DNA of 64,000 nt from Oscillatoria acuminata PCC 6304 (GCF_000317105.1 NC_019693.1:2108001-2172000), one strand, 5' to 3'; positions 35,217 to 44,614 are shown, counted from the first letter of the stretch. Numbers and translations: made by a program. Notes: generated by a model not told the origin, from the letters alone.

Positions 35217-36428
35217 ATGCCGCAAAGAAAGAATCTAACTTGGGGAGAAATTCCCCAGCAACGAGTCAGAAGATTTTTAGAAGTATTACTCTCTAGTCGA
35301 AATGATTCACCGGAAATTCTCCAGATAGAATGGCAAAAAAGTCAGGCCGATCGCCATCGGTTATGGGTGAAGTACACGACGAAAGCCAACCTCGTTAAGT
35401 TAATGACGGGAATGCCCTATCCTAGTGAAAAAAAGAAGGCGGAAATTCAAGATGCGATCGCCCATTTAGAGGAGTTGCAAATTTTAACGGATTTACGCCC
35501 GGTTAAAACGGGGCCTAAAGCGGAAAATTTATCGTTTTATTTAGAATTGCCCAGCCAAGACCCCACCCGAATTATGCAATTTATTTTTCAAGAAAAGTGG
35601 TTTAAAAAGTCATCCCATTCCCGAACAAATTTGAATGGGCCAGAGGATGATGGGACGAGTTTCGCCAACCCGGATGAGGTGATCTCTGCATCAAGGTCTG
35701 AATATGAATTAATCGCTGAAGTAGAACAGCAGGGCAATCAAAAGGTTGTGCGATGGAAAATTAAGTTTACTGGGGATTTGGCGAGTTTAACCCCAGAAAA
35801 AATCCAACAAATTCAAACAGTTGTTCGAGAAATTACCGGAGACGATCAGCAAACTATGATGAAGATTACGGAAGGCTCAATTATCATCGAATTTGCCGGA
35901 AGTGAAGCGGGATTTGAGCAAATATTAGATTTATTTAATCGCGGGGAATTGACAGAAATTGCGGGGTTAGCGGTGGAGTCGGTGGAACCTGCGGGCGAAC
36001 CTGTCAAGTTAACTCAATGGCAGCCAGATAGTTTACCTGTGGGTTGGCAGGCGATCGGTTCATTATTAAGTTCCAGCCAAATGCAGTTAGCCTTTGGCTG
36101 GCGATCGACTTGGGAACCAGAAATCATCGGGGGACAACTGATTAACATTGCCGGAATTGACCTCGTATTTATCATGGCTTTAGCCCAGGAAGCCGAGGCA
36201 ACAACCCGGATTTGTGTGCAAGTCCACCCTACTCCAGGGTCTACTCATTTGCCGGGAAGTTTAGAATTAATTCTCCTGGACCAAGAAAACCGCCCGATTT
36301 TGACCACGGCGATCGCCAAGGCTACGAGTGGTTTTGTACAATTAGATTTTAGAGGGGATCCCGGAGAACCGTTCACGGTCCAAATTGCTTTAGACTCTAA
36401 TAAAATTAGCAAAAATTTTCTGATTTAA
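35217..36428 (+). CDS. CHAT-peptidase companion protein, family unrecognised
   Basis: The protein has 403 residues from the ATG at 35217, which follows a very strong GGGAGGAGG; an upstream in-frame start at 35178 lacks one. The N-terminus (KNLTWGEIPQQRVRRFLEVL) is of the type I associate with proteins preceding CHAT genes in cyanobacteria. A middle domain (VREITGDDQQTMMKITEGSI, then EFAGSEAGFEQIL) looks like a small effector-associated module. The C-terminus is rich in beta structure. I cannot assign a function. It is followed after 30 bases by the CHAT gene, so they are almost certainly co-expressed. Confidence 0.72.
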   Translation: MPQRKNLTWGEIPQQRVRRFLEVLLSSRNDSPEILQIEWQKSQADRHRLWVKYTTKANLVKLMTGMPYPSEKKKAEIQDAIAHLEELQILTDLRPVKTGPKAENLSFYLELPSQDPTRIMQFIFQEKWFKKSSHSRTNLNGPEDDGTSFANPDEVISASRSEYELIAEVEQQGNQKVVRWKIKFTGDLASLTPEKIQQIQTVVREITGDDQQTMMKITEGSIIIEFAGSEAGFEQILDLFNRGELTEIAGLAVESVEPAGEPVKLTQWQPDSLPVGWQAIGSLLSSSQMQLAFGWRSTWEPEIIGGQLINIAGIDLVFIMALAQEAEATTRICVQVHPTPGSTHLPGSLELILLDQENRPILTTAIAKATSGFVQLDFRGDPGEPFTVQIALDSNKISKNFLI

Positions 36429-36458
36429 TTGTTTTCTAAATGATTCACCAGATAGCGA

Positions 36459-38636
36459 ATGTCCAAGTTAGTTATACTGATGTTGCAAGAGGGCAATTTC
36501 CAACAAGGATTCCGGGCTTTGTTGCAAATTCGGGGTGATGACCCGCCCACGGAAACACAGATCCAAATTCCCGGCATTCTTCCCCCAGCCCCAGAAATCC
36601 CGGAATTACTCAATCGATGGCGGTCTAACTTTCAATGTGTCAAAACATCAAGACTAGAAGCTATTTCTAGTCAGGTCGTCTCCCCAGATCCACAAGTAGC
36701 GGAAGAATTAGCCAGTCGCTTGAATGAATGGCTCAATTCCGGGGATAAACAATGGCGAAATATCCGGGATTTATTGTTACAAAATACCCACGAACAGACT
36801 CGGATTTTACTGGAAACTGAGGATATTCATTTACGGCGAATTCCTTGGCATACTTGGGATTTATTTGCCCAGGGAAATTATAAGAAAACAGATATTGCCT
36901 TAAGCCCCCGCAGCTATCAGCGACCGAATCGGGAAATTTTCTCCAGTAAAACGATTAAAATTCTGGCGGTTTTGGGTTATGCCACCCATCTACAGCTAGA
37001 CATTGATCGACAAGTTTTAGAAGGGTTGGGCGATCGCCAAGGGGAACTGACCATTTTGCAACAACCCACCCCAGAACAACTCCGGCAATTCTTGCGCCAA
37101 CAATCTTGGCATATCTTCTTTTTTGCCGGTCATTCCCAAAGTGATGAACAGGGAACAATTGGCAGCTTTAAACTCAATAAAACCGAATGGATGGCCATTG
37201 CCGATTTAAAAAATGCCTTAGATATTGCGATTAACGAAAACGGTCTACAACTGGCAATTTTCAACTCCTGCGATGGCTTGGGGTTAGCCAATCAACTTAC
37301 CCAATTGCACTTACCCCAAAGCATTGTCATGCGGGAACCCGTCCCGGATGAAGTCGCCACCAAATTTTTACAAGAATTTCTCTGGGCTTTTGCCAATGAT
37401 GAATCATTTTATGCCTCCGTCCGTTATGCAAGAGGAGTCTTAGAAGATGCCTTTCATCAGCAATATCCAGGGGTGAGTTGGTTGCCGGTGATTTCTCAAA
37501 ATCCCTCGGGGTTTTCTCCCACTTGGCAGCAGTGGTTAAACTCTGGGGTTTCCTTAGATGTATTTCCCGAAGTTTATCCAAAAGTTGCAGTCAATTATCT
37601 CAGCAATTATCCCAGCAATGATAGGCCGCTTGATGCTGAAATAATTACCCCAAAAATTGCCATCAAACTTGGGATTTATTTATCGACTATCAGTACAGTA
37701 TCCCTGTTGTCCAGTTATGTTTTGGTCAACAGTCAACCTTGGAGAGCATCCTTTGGGGAACAGGGGTGGATTATTGAACTGGCGCAAAGTATGATTTTAA
37801 TTGTGGGGATTATTTATCTCATTGCCAGTAAGTTTTCTCAAGAGACTAGAGAGTTTTTTTCCTTTCGCCTTCCCCTGCAAGACCCCCTAGGAATTTTTAG
37901 TTTATTTCGGTTATTTATTACTCTCTTTTCATTGGCGGTTGCGGGGTTATTATTGGAACACCATTTATGGACAGGACCCAATACACTTTACGCAAAATAT
38001 CAGTTAGAGTTCCCCATAACTGATATTTTTTTAACCTATCATCTCCCTTACTTGTTATATTTGCCCTATTCAACGATTAATTTTGGATTAGCAGTCTGGG
38101 TCTTTGCTGGCGCGGGTTATGCGGCGATTAAGGACTTGCTGCTCTTGCGATCGCAAAGCCTCAATATTAAATATCAGATTGAATCTTTGGGTAAAAGTTT
38201 AATTAAAAATGAGGCAATGGGGGAGCATATTATTGAAGTATTTCAAAAATATTGCTATGATTTAATCTATTTAATTAAGCGGTACACATCCTTGTTTTCG
38301 GGGTTAGCCACCGTCGTTTTATTTCAAACCAGTATCTATCAATTTTATACGGGACAAAATGTCTTGTCGGAAGCCGCCAAAGCCTGGGTTTGGATTGGGG
38401 TGATTGTGGTGGCGATCGTCTTAATGATTATTTTTTGGGGATTTTACCATTATGAAACAGTTTTCCAAGAAACCTCTCATGGGTTGTCCAAATTTAAAGT
38501 TAGTTATCAAGATTTTGAAACCCAGCATAATTCCTGGAATGTTGTCAAAAGGATTTGCCGAGCCAATCTCAGCATTTATCTAGGGTTATTCATGTTTTTC
38601 TTATCTCTCATCTTCGTGTTTTTGCCCAAGAATTAA
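36459..38636 (+). CDS. CHAT-domain (caspase-like) peptidase with seven predicted membrane helices
   Basis: The protein has 725 residues. The CHAT domain lies at about 110-360. The catalytic His is H225 in IFFFAGHSQSDE and the catalytic Cys is C271 in AIFNSCDGLGL. TRILLETEDIHLRRIPWHTWDLF is the usual lead-in. From about residue 400, seven hydrophobic segments are visible (for example TISTVSLLSSYVLV, MILIVGIIYLIASKF, LFITLFSLAVAGLLLEHH, WVWIGVIVVAIVLMIIFW). CHAT peptidases act in defence and cell death (for example TPR-CHAT/Craspase), usually as soluble proteins; fusion to a polytopic membrane domain is less common. Its peptide targets are unknown. Confidence 0.86.
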   Translation: MSKLVILMLQEGNFQQGFRALLQIRGDDPPTETQIQIPGILPPAPEIPELLNRWRSNFQCVKTSRLEAISSQVVSPDPQVAEELASRLNEWLNSGDKQWRNIRDLLLQNTHEQTRILLETEDIHLRRIPWHTWDLFAQGNYKKTDIALSPRSYQRPNREIFSSKTIKILAVLGYATHLQLDIDRQVLEGLGDRQGELTILQQPTPEQLRQFLRQQSWHIFFFAGHSQSDEQGTIGSFKLNKTEWMAIADLKNALDIAINENGLQLAIFNSCDGLGLANQLTQLHLPQSIVMREPVPDEVATKFLQEFLWAFANDESFYASVRYARGVLEDAFHQQYPGVSWLPVISQNPSGFSPTWQQWLNSGVSLDVFPEVYPKVAVNYLSNYPSNDRPLDAEIITPKIAIKLGIYLSTISTVSLLSSYVLVNSQPWRASFGEQGWIIELAQSMILIVGIIYLIASKFSQETREFFSFRLPLQDPLGIFSLFRLFITLFSLAVAGLLLEHHLWTGPNTLYAKYQLEFPITDIFLTYHLPYLLYLPYSTINFGLAVWVFAGAGYAAIKDLLLLRSQSLNIKYQIESLGKSLIKNEAMGEHIIEVFQKYCYDLIYLIKRYTSLFSGLATVVLFQTSIYQFYTGQNVLSEAAKAWVWIGVIVVAIVLMIIFWGFYHYETVFQETSHGLSKFKVSYQDFETQHNSWNVVKRICRANLSIYLGLFMFFLSLIFVFLPKN

Positions 38637-38681
38637 AAAGTCAAGGTTTGGGTCCACCCTCCGTACAATGATAATTAACCA

Positions 38682-39209
38682 ATGATAAAAATTATCCAAC
38701 GAAATGTCACCCCAGATGAAGCGGACTTACTGGTGAAAGAAATTCAGGGAACTCCTTATATTGTCGGGTATTCCCGCAAAGAATGGTTACAAGCAGAGAA
38801 TATCCGCATTGCTGAAGATGATAATGGGCATTTTATGGGGGTGAGTTTAAATAGTGACTTTGGTCAAAATTGGACAAAAATTGCTGTTTTATATGTCCGG
38901 GAAGACTATCGCGGTCAAGGGGTTGGGAAACGGTTATTTTATGCCGCCATTGAAGAGGCGATCGCCCGCAACCGAAATATTTATACCATTAGTGCCAACC
39001 CAGTCGTGATTCAAATGATTCATGATTTGGGGTTTGCGACTTTTCCCGGGTTTTTCTCATTTCCAGAAAATCTGCAAAAACACAGAGCGAGCATTTACCG
39101 GCATACCCTTAAATGGTTGACTAATTTCTATCGAATTCAGGAAATTATTAGAAAGCATTATGTTTACAAATTGAAAGAAGATTTTGTTTATGCGATTCGC
39201 TTAGTGTGA
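38682..39209 (+). CDS. GNAT family N-acetyltransferase
   Basis: The protein has 175 residues. The acetyl-CoA motif A is visible as VLYVREDYRGQGVGKRLFYAAIEEA, with the Q/R-x-x-G-x-G/A pattern. The C-terminus has the usual GFATFPGF followed by a basic helix. The substrate is unknown. It starts 45 bases after the CHAT gene stop and may be part of that operon. Confidence 0.82.
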   Translation: MIKIIQRNVTPDEADLLVKEIQGTPYIVGYSRKEWLQAENIRIAEDDNGHFMGVSLNSDFGQNWTKIAVLYVREDYRGQGVGKRLFYAAIEEAIARNRNIYTISANPVVIQMIHDLGFATFPGFFSFPENLQKHRASIYRHTLKWLTNFYRIQEIIRKHYVYKLKEDFVYAIRLV

Positions 39210-39211
39210 TG

Positions 39212-39262
39212 GGTTATTGGTCATTGGTCATTGGTTATTGAGAGTTGGTCATTGGGGGTTGA
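39212..39262 (+). repeat. Short heptamer-like repeats (ttggtca)
   Basis: Bases 39212-39262 are built from variants of ggttattggtcattggtca. The same units recur at 61445-61490 next to the large heptamer array. Short tandem repeats of this kind are well known in filamentous cyanobacteria. Confidence 0.6.
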
Positions 39263-39339
39263 TCAGGTGAGCGGGGTTGGAGGGCGATCGCACTCAAGAA
39301 GGGGATTCCCAATGAGGCGATCGCGCTTCTATCCAGGGG

Positions 39340-40215
39340 TTACTCTTGGACCTGATGGGTTCTTAACCACTCGTCTAACTCCCCAATCCCTTGAAAATCC
39401 AACAGCATTTCCCCCAGGGACTCTAATTGAGGGATAGACAGGGCACGAATTCCCGAAATTTGCTCAGGACTCAGCACCCCAAAACGGCGAGAGAGTAAAC
39501 GTAAAATCAGATTCACCTCCCCCTCTTGCTGCCCTTCTTGGCGTCCTTCTTGGCGTCCTTCTTGGCGTCCAATGTCCAGAACTTCTCGATAGAAACGAGT
39601 TTGAGTTACATTCGCTTCTCTGAGATTCAACATATTGTGTAGCTCCTCGATACTCAAATTAGGGAACTTATTGACCAGTATAGCCTCTACCAAATCCAAG
39701 TATTTTTGAAATTCTATCGGCGTTTGAGCGCGACTTAAAATAGATTGGGCGACCTGACTGGCTTTCGACTTGGGCACGACAATTAACTGAAGCAGAGACA
39801 AATTGGGACTTAGATTGTCTACAGAGCGCAAATCTTCCAGATATAACCGGGTGACCACTCCCGATAACAAGCATTGATAGGGAGCGGTTGCGCCTAAATC
39901 TAACTTTCGGCTTTTTAGGATTAACAAGCCTTGCCAGGGTCGAACCACTTCATGATGCAGCAGATAAAGAAAAATACCCCCGAAGTAGCGCCTATAAAAT
40001 GTGGAATCTTTTCCCATTTGGGCTTCTAAAAACACCAGAGGTAAGCTGATATCGTTGGATACTGGAGTCAGCAATCCATCCAGTCGGACTTCTTTTTCTT
40101 TAACCACAGGCGCACTATAGTCAAATTCACAGTCTGGGGGAATTTCTGGTAAGAGTTCAGAAAGTAGACTGGGCTGATTTAAGAAAATCCGATAAAAGAG
40201 TTTATCTGTTTTCAT
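39340..40215 (-). CDS. Rpn-family nuclease (DUF2887), intact copy
   Basis: The protein has 291 residues. The N-terminus MKTDKLFYRIFLNQPSLLSE is followed by KEVRLDGLLTP and LPLVFLEAQMGKD, the D and E-x-Q residues of the PD-(D/E)XK site. HEVVRPWQGLLILKSRKLDLG supplies the following conserved block. Near residues 205-225 a run of RQEG repeats expands a hydrophilic linker. Rpn proteins promote recombination in other bacteria. A paralogue at 17955-20506 has been broken by an IS. Gene copy number is typical of cyanobacteria. Confidence 0.88.
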   Translation of the reverse strand: MKTDKLFYRIFLNQPSLLSELLPEIPPDCEFDYSAPVVKEKEVRLDGLLTPVSNDISLPLVFLEAQMGKDSTFYRRYFGGIFLYLLHHEVVRPWQGLLILKSRKLDLGATAPYQCLLSGVVTRLYLEDLRSVDNLSPNLSLLQLIVVPKSKASQVAQSILSRAQTPIEFQKYLDLVEAILVNKFPNLSIEELHNMLNLREANVTQTRFYREVLDIGRQEGRQEGRQEGQQEGEVNLILRLLSRRFGVLSPEQISGIRALSIPQLESLGEMLLDFQGIGELDEWLRTHQVQE

Positions 40216-40381
40216 GATTTCCAGGGTTACCGACGGTTCACAACCCAGTGACCACAGATCAACCGGGTTTTATCCTACCCCAAATATAAATTGTTTTTGG
40301 TCATTTTTCACCCTAGGTTTGTTAATTTTTTTTTACGAATTATTCAGTCATTTTACTATCAGTATCCGATAACCGGAAAAT

Positions 40382-41563
40382 CAGAAGTGTTGAATGTCAA
40401 TAAAAACCTGATAAGAATAGCCCAAATCATGTTATAATAGAGGCTAAAAAATCCAACGTTTGAGTTTAAGCATGACTAAACATACATTTTCCCAAATTGT
40501 CAAAGACATTTTGAAAGACCTGCCAAAAAATGATTATCCGGTATTGAACAGCCGTCTGTTTGTCGATTGCTGGCTATCTTATGTAATGGATAACAGCTTA
40601 ACCAGTATGCGAGATTTATTTAAAAGATTAAACAACACTGGGTTTGACGTACATATTTCTACCTTTTCTAAAGCAAGTTCTCACCGCGACCTCAAACCTT
40701 TTCAAAAAATTTATCAAAAATTGAATCAATTGGTACAGAAGGGAAATCATAAAAAATTACACGATAAATACTCAGTTTGTCCAATAGATTCAACAATCAT
40801 AACTCTCACTAGCAAATTGTTGTGGGTTCTGGAATATCATCAAGTGAAACTTTTCAGTTCTCTCAATCTAGCTACGGGAAGCCCCGAAGATAATTTTATC
40901 AATTTTGGATACGACCATGATTACAAGTTTGGGTCAAAAATGATGTCTAGCTTACCCCAAGATGCTGTCGGGGTAATGGATAGGGGATTTGCTGGATTGA
41001 ATTTTATTGAGGAATTAGTCCAGGAAAATAAATATTTTGTTCTGCGGATAAAGAACAATTGGAAGTTAGAGTTTGAGGAGTCATCGGGGTTAGTTAAAGT
41101 TGGGTCATCTCGTGATGCTAAAGCTTATCGAGTCATTAATTTTTGTGATATAGAAACCAAAACTGAGTTCCGCTTAATCACCAATTTACCTAATGAGGGA
41201 GACGCCGCAGTTTCTGACGATGAAATCAGGGATATTTATCGATTGCGTTGGGCAGTTGAATTGTTATGGAAATTTTTAAAAATGCATTTAAAACTGGACA
41301 AATTAATTACCAAAAACGTCAATGGTATCACCATACAAATTTATGTAAGTTTAATAGCTTATCTAATTTTACAGCTTGTATCCATTCCCGAACAATGGGG
41401 ACATACGCTATTAGATAAATTTCGCTATTTACAATCTTGTATGTGTCAAAAAATCAGTTATGTTCATTGGTTTGAGGAGATAATGTTTTGTTGAGTAATT
41501 TAGGCTTTGAAGGCTTAGTGTAACTTGCAATGTAAAGTTTTGTATCGACATTCAACATTTCTG
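40382..41563 (+). mobile_element. IS4-family element with 9-base target duplication
   Basis: This 1182-base element has ends CAGAAGTGTTGAATGTCAAT at the left and a complement of CAGAAATGTTGAATGTCGAT at the right. CCGGAAAAT is duplicated at 40373-40381 and 41564-41572. Size, ends and the YREK-type transposase agree with the IS4 family. It landed in the last codons of a HepT toxin gene. Confidence 0.92.
40472..41494 (+). CDS. IS4 family transposase
   Basis: The protein has about 340 residues. The first catalytic Asp is in YSVCPIDSTIITL, the second in VGVMDRGFAGLNF, and the Glu in the YREK signature DIYRLRWAVELLWKFLKMHL. It starts at the ATG at 40472 (MTKHTFSQIVKD). The frame is intact, so the element may be active. 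It is not related to the nested IS4-like element at 14.4-17.3 kb, which has different ends. Confidence 0.92.
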   Translation: MTKHTFSQIVKDILKDLPKNDYPVLNSRLFVDCWLSYVMDNSLTSMRDLFKRLNNTGFDVHISTFSKASSHRDLKPFQKIYQKLNQLVQKGNHKKLHDKYSVCPIDSTIITLTSKLLWVLEYHQVKLFSSLNLATGSPEDNFINFGYDHDYKFGSKMMSSLPQDAVGVMDRGFAGLNFIEELVQENKYFVLRIKNNWKLEFEESSGLVKVGSSRDAKAYRVINFCDIETKTEFRLITNLPNEGDAAVSDDEIRDIYRLRWAVELLWKFLKMHLKLDKLITKNVNGITIQIYVSLIAYLILQLVSIPEQWGHTLLDKFRYLQSCMCQKISYVHWFEEIMFC

Positions 41564-42019
41564 CCGGAAAATAAATTGCTTGACATCTGATTCGAGTTGA
41601 GGAAACAGGTTGAGAGATTTATCGAGATTCGTTTTTAAGGGCTCATATTCAAGGGTTGCACCGTAAGCATGACGAAAGAAATGACGAAATCCTCGTAGAC
41701 TATTGATAATCAAGTAGCTCTCAGGAGATAAAAGTGCCGGACGGATTTCTGGAATATCCATTTTCATCCGTTGAAGCAAGAGACTATGCCATTGATTGGA
41801 TTCATTGATGTTGTTCTCAAAGTAGGTCGCTACAATTTTCATCAATTCTTCGGTGGCACTATAGAGATGATGAATTTGATAAGCAATGCTTTCTAGGACA
41901 ATTTCATCATCGGGCTGTAATCGCTTGGCCCGAATAACTAATTTTTCATGAACTCCTTTAATTAATGCCATTTGAGCTTGGATATCAACGGTTAAAATAA
42001 CTAGGGTTTGGCTATCCAT
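41552..42019 (-). CDS. HepT-like HEPN toxin with IS-replaced C-terminus
   Basis: The protein has about 155 residues from the ATG at 42019. The R-x4-H-x-Y RNase motif of HEPN toxins is visible in FRHFFRHAYGATLEYEP. The partner MntA gene overlaps its start by 8 bases. An IS4-family insertion at the target CCGGAAAAT changed the last residues. Native sequence beyond the IS (in the left flank at 40370) would have continued F-R-L-S-D-T-D-S-K-M-T-E, but now the protein ends F-R-Q-K-C. The active-site region is untouched, so toxicity may be kept. Confidence 0.85.
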   Translation of the reverse strand: MDSQTLVILTVDIQAQMALIKGVHEKLVIRAKRLQPDDEIVLESIAYQIHHLYSATEELMKIVATYFENNINESNQWHSLLLQRMKMDIPEIRPALLSPESYLIINSLRGFRHFFRHAYGATLEYEPLKTNLDKSLNLFPQLESDVKQFIFRQKC

Positions 42020-42350
42020 ACAATTCTTTTTCTCGAATTTGATGGGCAAAATGGCATTGATTCAGGGGGACGACATCTACATTTCTGGCTAAGGCTTCGG
42101 AAATAAAGCCAATAACTGAGCAAAAATCTTCGGCATTAATCTGTTCAACCGCAATATCGATGTCCGATTGGGCATGAAATTTATAAGGTCGGGTTACGGA
42201 ACCAAAAATGTAGGCTTTTTTAATGCCATAGTTTGCCCCGAATTCATCTAGCCATTGGAGCGTTTGGTTGAGTAAAGTTTGGCGTTTTTGTTCTAGGCGC
42301 AAGCGTTTTTCGGTTAGCGCTTTATCTAAATAAGAGGTGTTAAAACTCAT
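42012..42350 (-). CDS. MntA-like minimal nucleotidyltransferase antitoxin
   Basis: The protein has 112 residues. The nucleotidyltransferase motif GSVTRPYKFHAQSDIDIAVE gives the GS-x10-D-x-D signature of MNT proteins. In HepT/MntA pairs this antitoxin neutralises HepT by transferring AMP to its active-site Tyr; the presence of both genes and the intact motif support that mechanism here. The order antitoxin then toxin with a short overlap is usual. Confidence 0.88.
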   Translation of the reverse strand: MSFNTSYLDKALTEKRLRLEQKRQTLLNQTLQWLDEFGANYGIKKAYIFGSVTRPYKFHAQSDIDIAVEQINAEDFCSVIGFISEALARNVDVVPLNQCHFAHQIREKELYG

Positions 42351-42444
42351 GGTTGTTTGATGTAGAGCATGATTGCCCGCACATCAGCAGGGTGGAGCTT
42401 TTGCCTTCAAACCCTGCCGAGGCGGGCTTCTTTGAATGACTGGG

Positions 42445-43269
42445 TTATGGATTCGGTTCTATACCGATCGCCCGTAACTGTTCTGCTAACTCCTGAGCTC
42501 GTTGTTCTGCTCGTTCAGCCCGTTGTCGTTCAGTTTCAGCCCGTTCACGCTCGGTTTCAGCCCGTTCACGCTCGGTTTCAGCCCGTTGGCGCTCGGTTTC
42601 AGCCCGTTGTCGTTCAGTTTCAGCCCGTTGGCGCTCGGTTTCGGCCAATTCATCTTTAGAGGGCAGTAATTCTCCCTCTAAAGTGGCCCAGCGTAGCCAA
42701 ACGGTCTCTACATCCCGGTACTGTCCGGACCACCGCACGAGGGCTAATCCGAGTTTTTGGCTGAGTAACCGTCCTTGTTCGTCTTCTCCCAAGGGTTCAT
42801 AGACTCCTTTTGTTAAGACAAACCCGGCCCAATCTTCAGGATTGTAGGGGTCGTACCAAAAATACTCAGTGACCCGCATCTGATTTTGGTAAATCTGCTT
42901 TTTCTCGGTTTTGTCCTGTTTGGCGGTACTGCTGGACAATAGCTCAATGACGACATCGGGTCCTTTTCCTTCTTCCCACAGGACCCAGCTTTTACGTTCG
43001 CCGCGAGGGACGTCTAGGACGGCGAAAACATCGGGACCTTTGAAATCGCGATCGCGCACTTGGGCCAGACTATAGTAAACAAACATATTGCCCCCCACAA
43101 AGGCATCTCGGTCTTTCAGCCAAGTCCACAGGGGGTCAACCAATAAATCCATTTGCAGTTTATGCCGCAGGGTTTCCATAGGTACACCGTCATCACAGGG
43201 GAGTTCATCTTGGGTGGGTGGAAGGGGAATCTCCGTCGGTTCTGTCAATGCAAGTTGAGAAGCAGACAT
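42445..43269 (-). CDS. Uma2 family protein with coiled-coil heptad tail
   Basis: The protein has 274 residues. The Uma2 core has VYYSLAQVRDRDFKGPDVF, PDVVIELLSSSTAKQDKTEK and VTEYFWYDPYNPEDWAGF. Residues 215-265 are a repetitive coiled coil built of AETERQR/AETERER units and end in ELAEQLRAIGIEPNP. The heptad part comes from a 21-base tandem DNA repeat. Such tails are common in cyanobacterial Uma2 proteins. Function unproven. Confidence 0.9.
   Translation of the reverse strand: MSASQLALTEPTEIPLPPTQDELPCDDGVPMETLRHKLQMDLLVDPLWTWLKDRDAFVGGNMFVYYSLAQVRDRDFKGPDVFAVLDVPRGERKSWVLWEEGKGPDVVIELLSSSTAKQDKTEKKQIYQNQMRVTEYFWYDPYNPEDWAGFVLTKGVYEPLGEDEQGRLLSQKLGLALVRWSGQYRDVETVWLRWATLEGELLPSKDELAETERQRAETERQRAETERQRAETERERAETERERAETERQRAERAEQRAQELAEQLRAIGIEPNP
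42514..42652 (-). repeat. 21-base tandem repeat inside Uma2 gene
   Basis: About six and a half copies of a 21-base unit (plus-strand form cggtttcagcccgttcacgct) encode seven-residue units AETERxR. Copy number could change in frame, lengthening or shortening the coiled coil. Units differ by a few bases, mostly in the variable xR codons. Confidence 0.85.
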
Positions 43270-43350
43270 GATACCTCACCGATCGCGACTACAGTTTTAA
43301 TTTCTATGATAATTGGTCGATTCATATCCCCCAAGAAATATCAGCATACA

Positions 43351-43384
43351 AATGTAGGGGCGATTCGCGAATCGCCCCTACATT
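43351..43384. repeat. Perfect 34-base palindrome
   Basis: The bases aatgtaggggcgattcgcg and onward form a perfect palindrome of 34 bases. Its outer arm aatgtaggggcg is also found in the hairpin of the MITE at 58256-58418. It could be a bidirectional terminator between the Uma2 and dehydrogenase genes, or a mobile repeat. Confidence 0.75.
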
Positions 43385-43446
43385 GAAATATTGAGATAAT
43401 GCCTAGTTCCTACCCTATTTCTAAAACTGATTTGCGGGGATAACCC

Positions 43447-44493
43447 TTACGGATAAAGCAAAATCTTATAAGTTTCAGGGGTCGGTTGAACGGCTCTTTC
43501 TACAGCAGCAGCTAATTCTTTCAGTGGATATTTGTCACTCACCAATTTATCCACATCAATCCGTTTATTAAACACAATATCGGTCGCTAACCCTTGAACT
43601 CGATAGCTGGAACTGTAGCTTCCCATCAAGTCAATTTCGCGGCGATATAAAATATTGGGATTAATTGGAATTTCCACTTCATCGGGAAATTCCGCAAAAA
43701 ATAAGATTTTCCCCCCTTTGCGAGTACAGTCGAGGGCTTGAAAAAAGGCTTTTTCACTAGGAACTGCCAAGATACTCGTATCCACTCCCATTCCCCCCGT
43801 TCGTTCTTTCACCTGACTGGCTAAGTCTGGGTTACGAGCATCAAACGCTGCTTCTGCCCCTAATTCCAAGGCTTTCTCTAGGCGAGAGGGGAGCAAATCG
43901 GTGGCGATCGCCCTCGCACCAAAATAGTTCACCAGCATCACAAACATCAATCCGATGGGACCCGCCCCCGTAATTAACACGGTCTGTCCAGGTTCCACTC
44001 GGGCCTTTTTCACCGCTTTTAAGCAGCAGTTTGTCGGTTCCACAAAACTCGCTCGCTCAAAGGTGACCGAATCTGGGATAGGAATCAGCCCCCCATTCCG
44101 GACAATATGTCCAGGGACTTTCACATATTCGGCAAATCCACCGCCACTAGGAGCAAATCCCGCCGTGGTGGTGATATTTTTATAAACCTCACACATGGAA
44201 AAGTTTTCATTCAGGCAATAAATGCAGTGCATACAGGGGATATGGTGCATCACCACCACTCGCTGTCCCACTTGCCATCCGGTTACCGCCTCTCCTACCG
44301 CAGAAATCACCCCCGCCGTTTCATGTCCAAAAATTCGCGGGGGTTCATAGAGTGGATACCGAATTTTTTTAATATCCGATTGACAGAGACCCACAACCCG
44401 TACTTGTACCAAAACCTCATCAGAAGCGAGTTCTGGCAAGGGGATGTCTTCATAACTGAGTTGATTGACCCCTCTAAAAACCTGTGCTTTCAT
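43447..44493 (-). CDS. Zinc-binding medium-chain alcohol/polyol dehydrogenase
   Basis: The protein has 348 residues. The catalytic zinc residues are in GLCQSDI and FGHETAG. The structural zinc site is present as four Cys in PCMHCIYCLNENFSMC. The NAD(P) fold shows GAGPIGLMFVMLVNYFGA. It is closest by eye to sorbitol/threonine dehydrogenase-like enzymes that oxidise secondary alcohols; the substrate is not evident. No operon partner is visible. Confidence 0.86.
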   Translation of the reverse strand: MKAQVFRGVNQLSYEDIPLPELASDEVLVQVRVVGLCQSDIKKIRYPLYEPPRIFGHETAGVISAVGEAVTGWQVGQRVVVMHHIPCMHCIYCLNENFSMCEVYKNITTTAGFAPSGGGFAEYVKVPGHIVRNGGLIPIPDSVTFERASFVEPTNCCLKAVKKARVEPGQTVLITGAGPIGLMFVMLVNYFGARAIATDLLPSRLEKALELGAEAAFDARNPDLASQVKERTGGMGVDTSILAVPSEKAFFQALDCTRKGGKILFFAEFPDEVEIPINPNILYRREIDLMGSYSSSYRVQGLATDIVFNKRIDVDKLVSDKYPLKELAAAVERAVQPTPETYKILLYP

Positions 44494-44614
44494 TGTTAGT
44501 TATTTTTTTAAACTTTAACTTACCCTACCAGCCTACTGGCAATAAAAACCCGCAGTTTCAAGTCTAGGGCTATACGGACACAGCCTACCTACGCACGCTA
44601 CTTTATAAACACTT

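Noticed and set aside
42369-42659. Plus-strand frame with repeated F-Q-P-V-x-A-R units
   Set aside because: It is the reverse reading of the 21-base repeat that encodes the Uma2 coiled coil.
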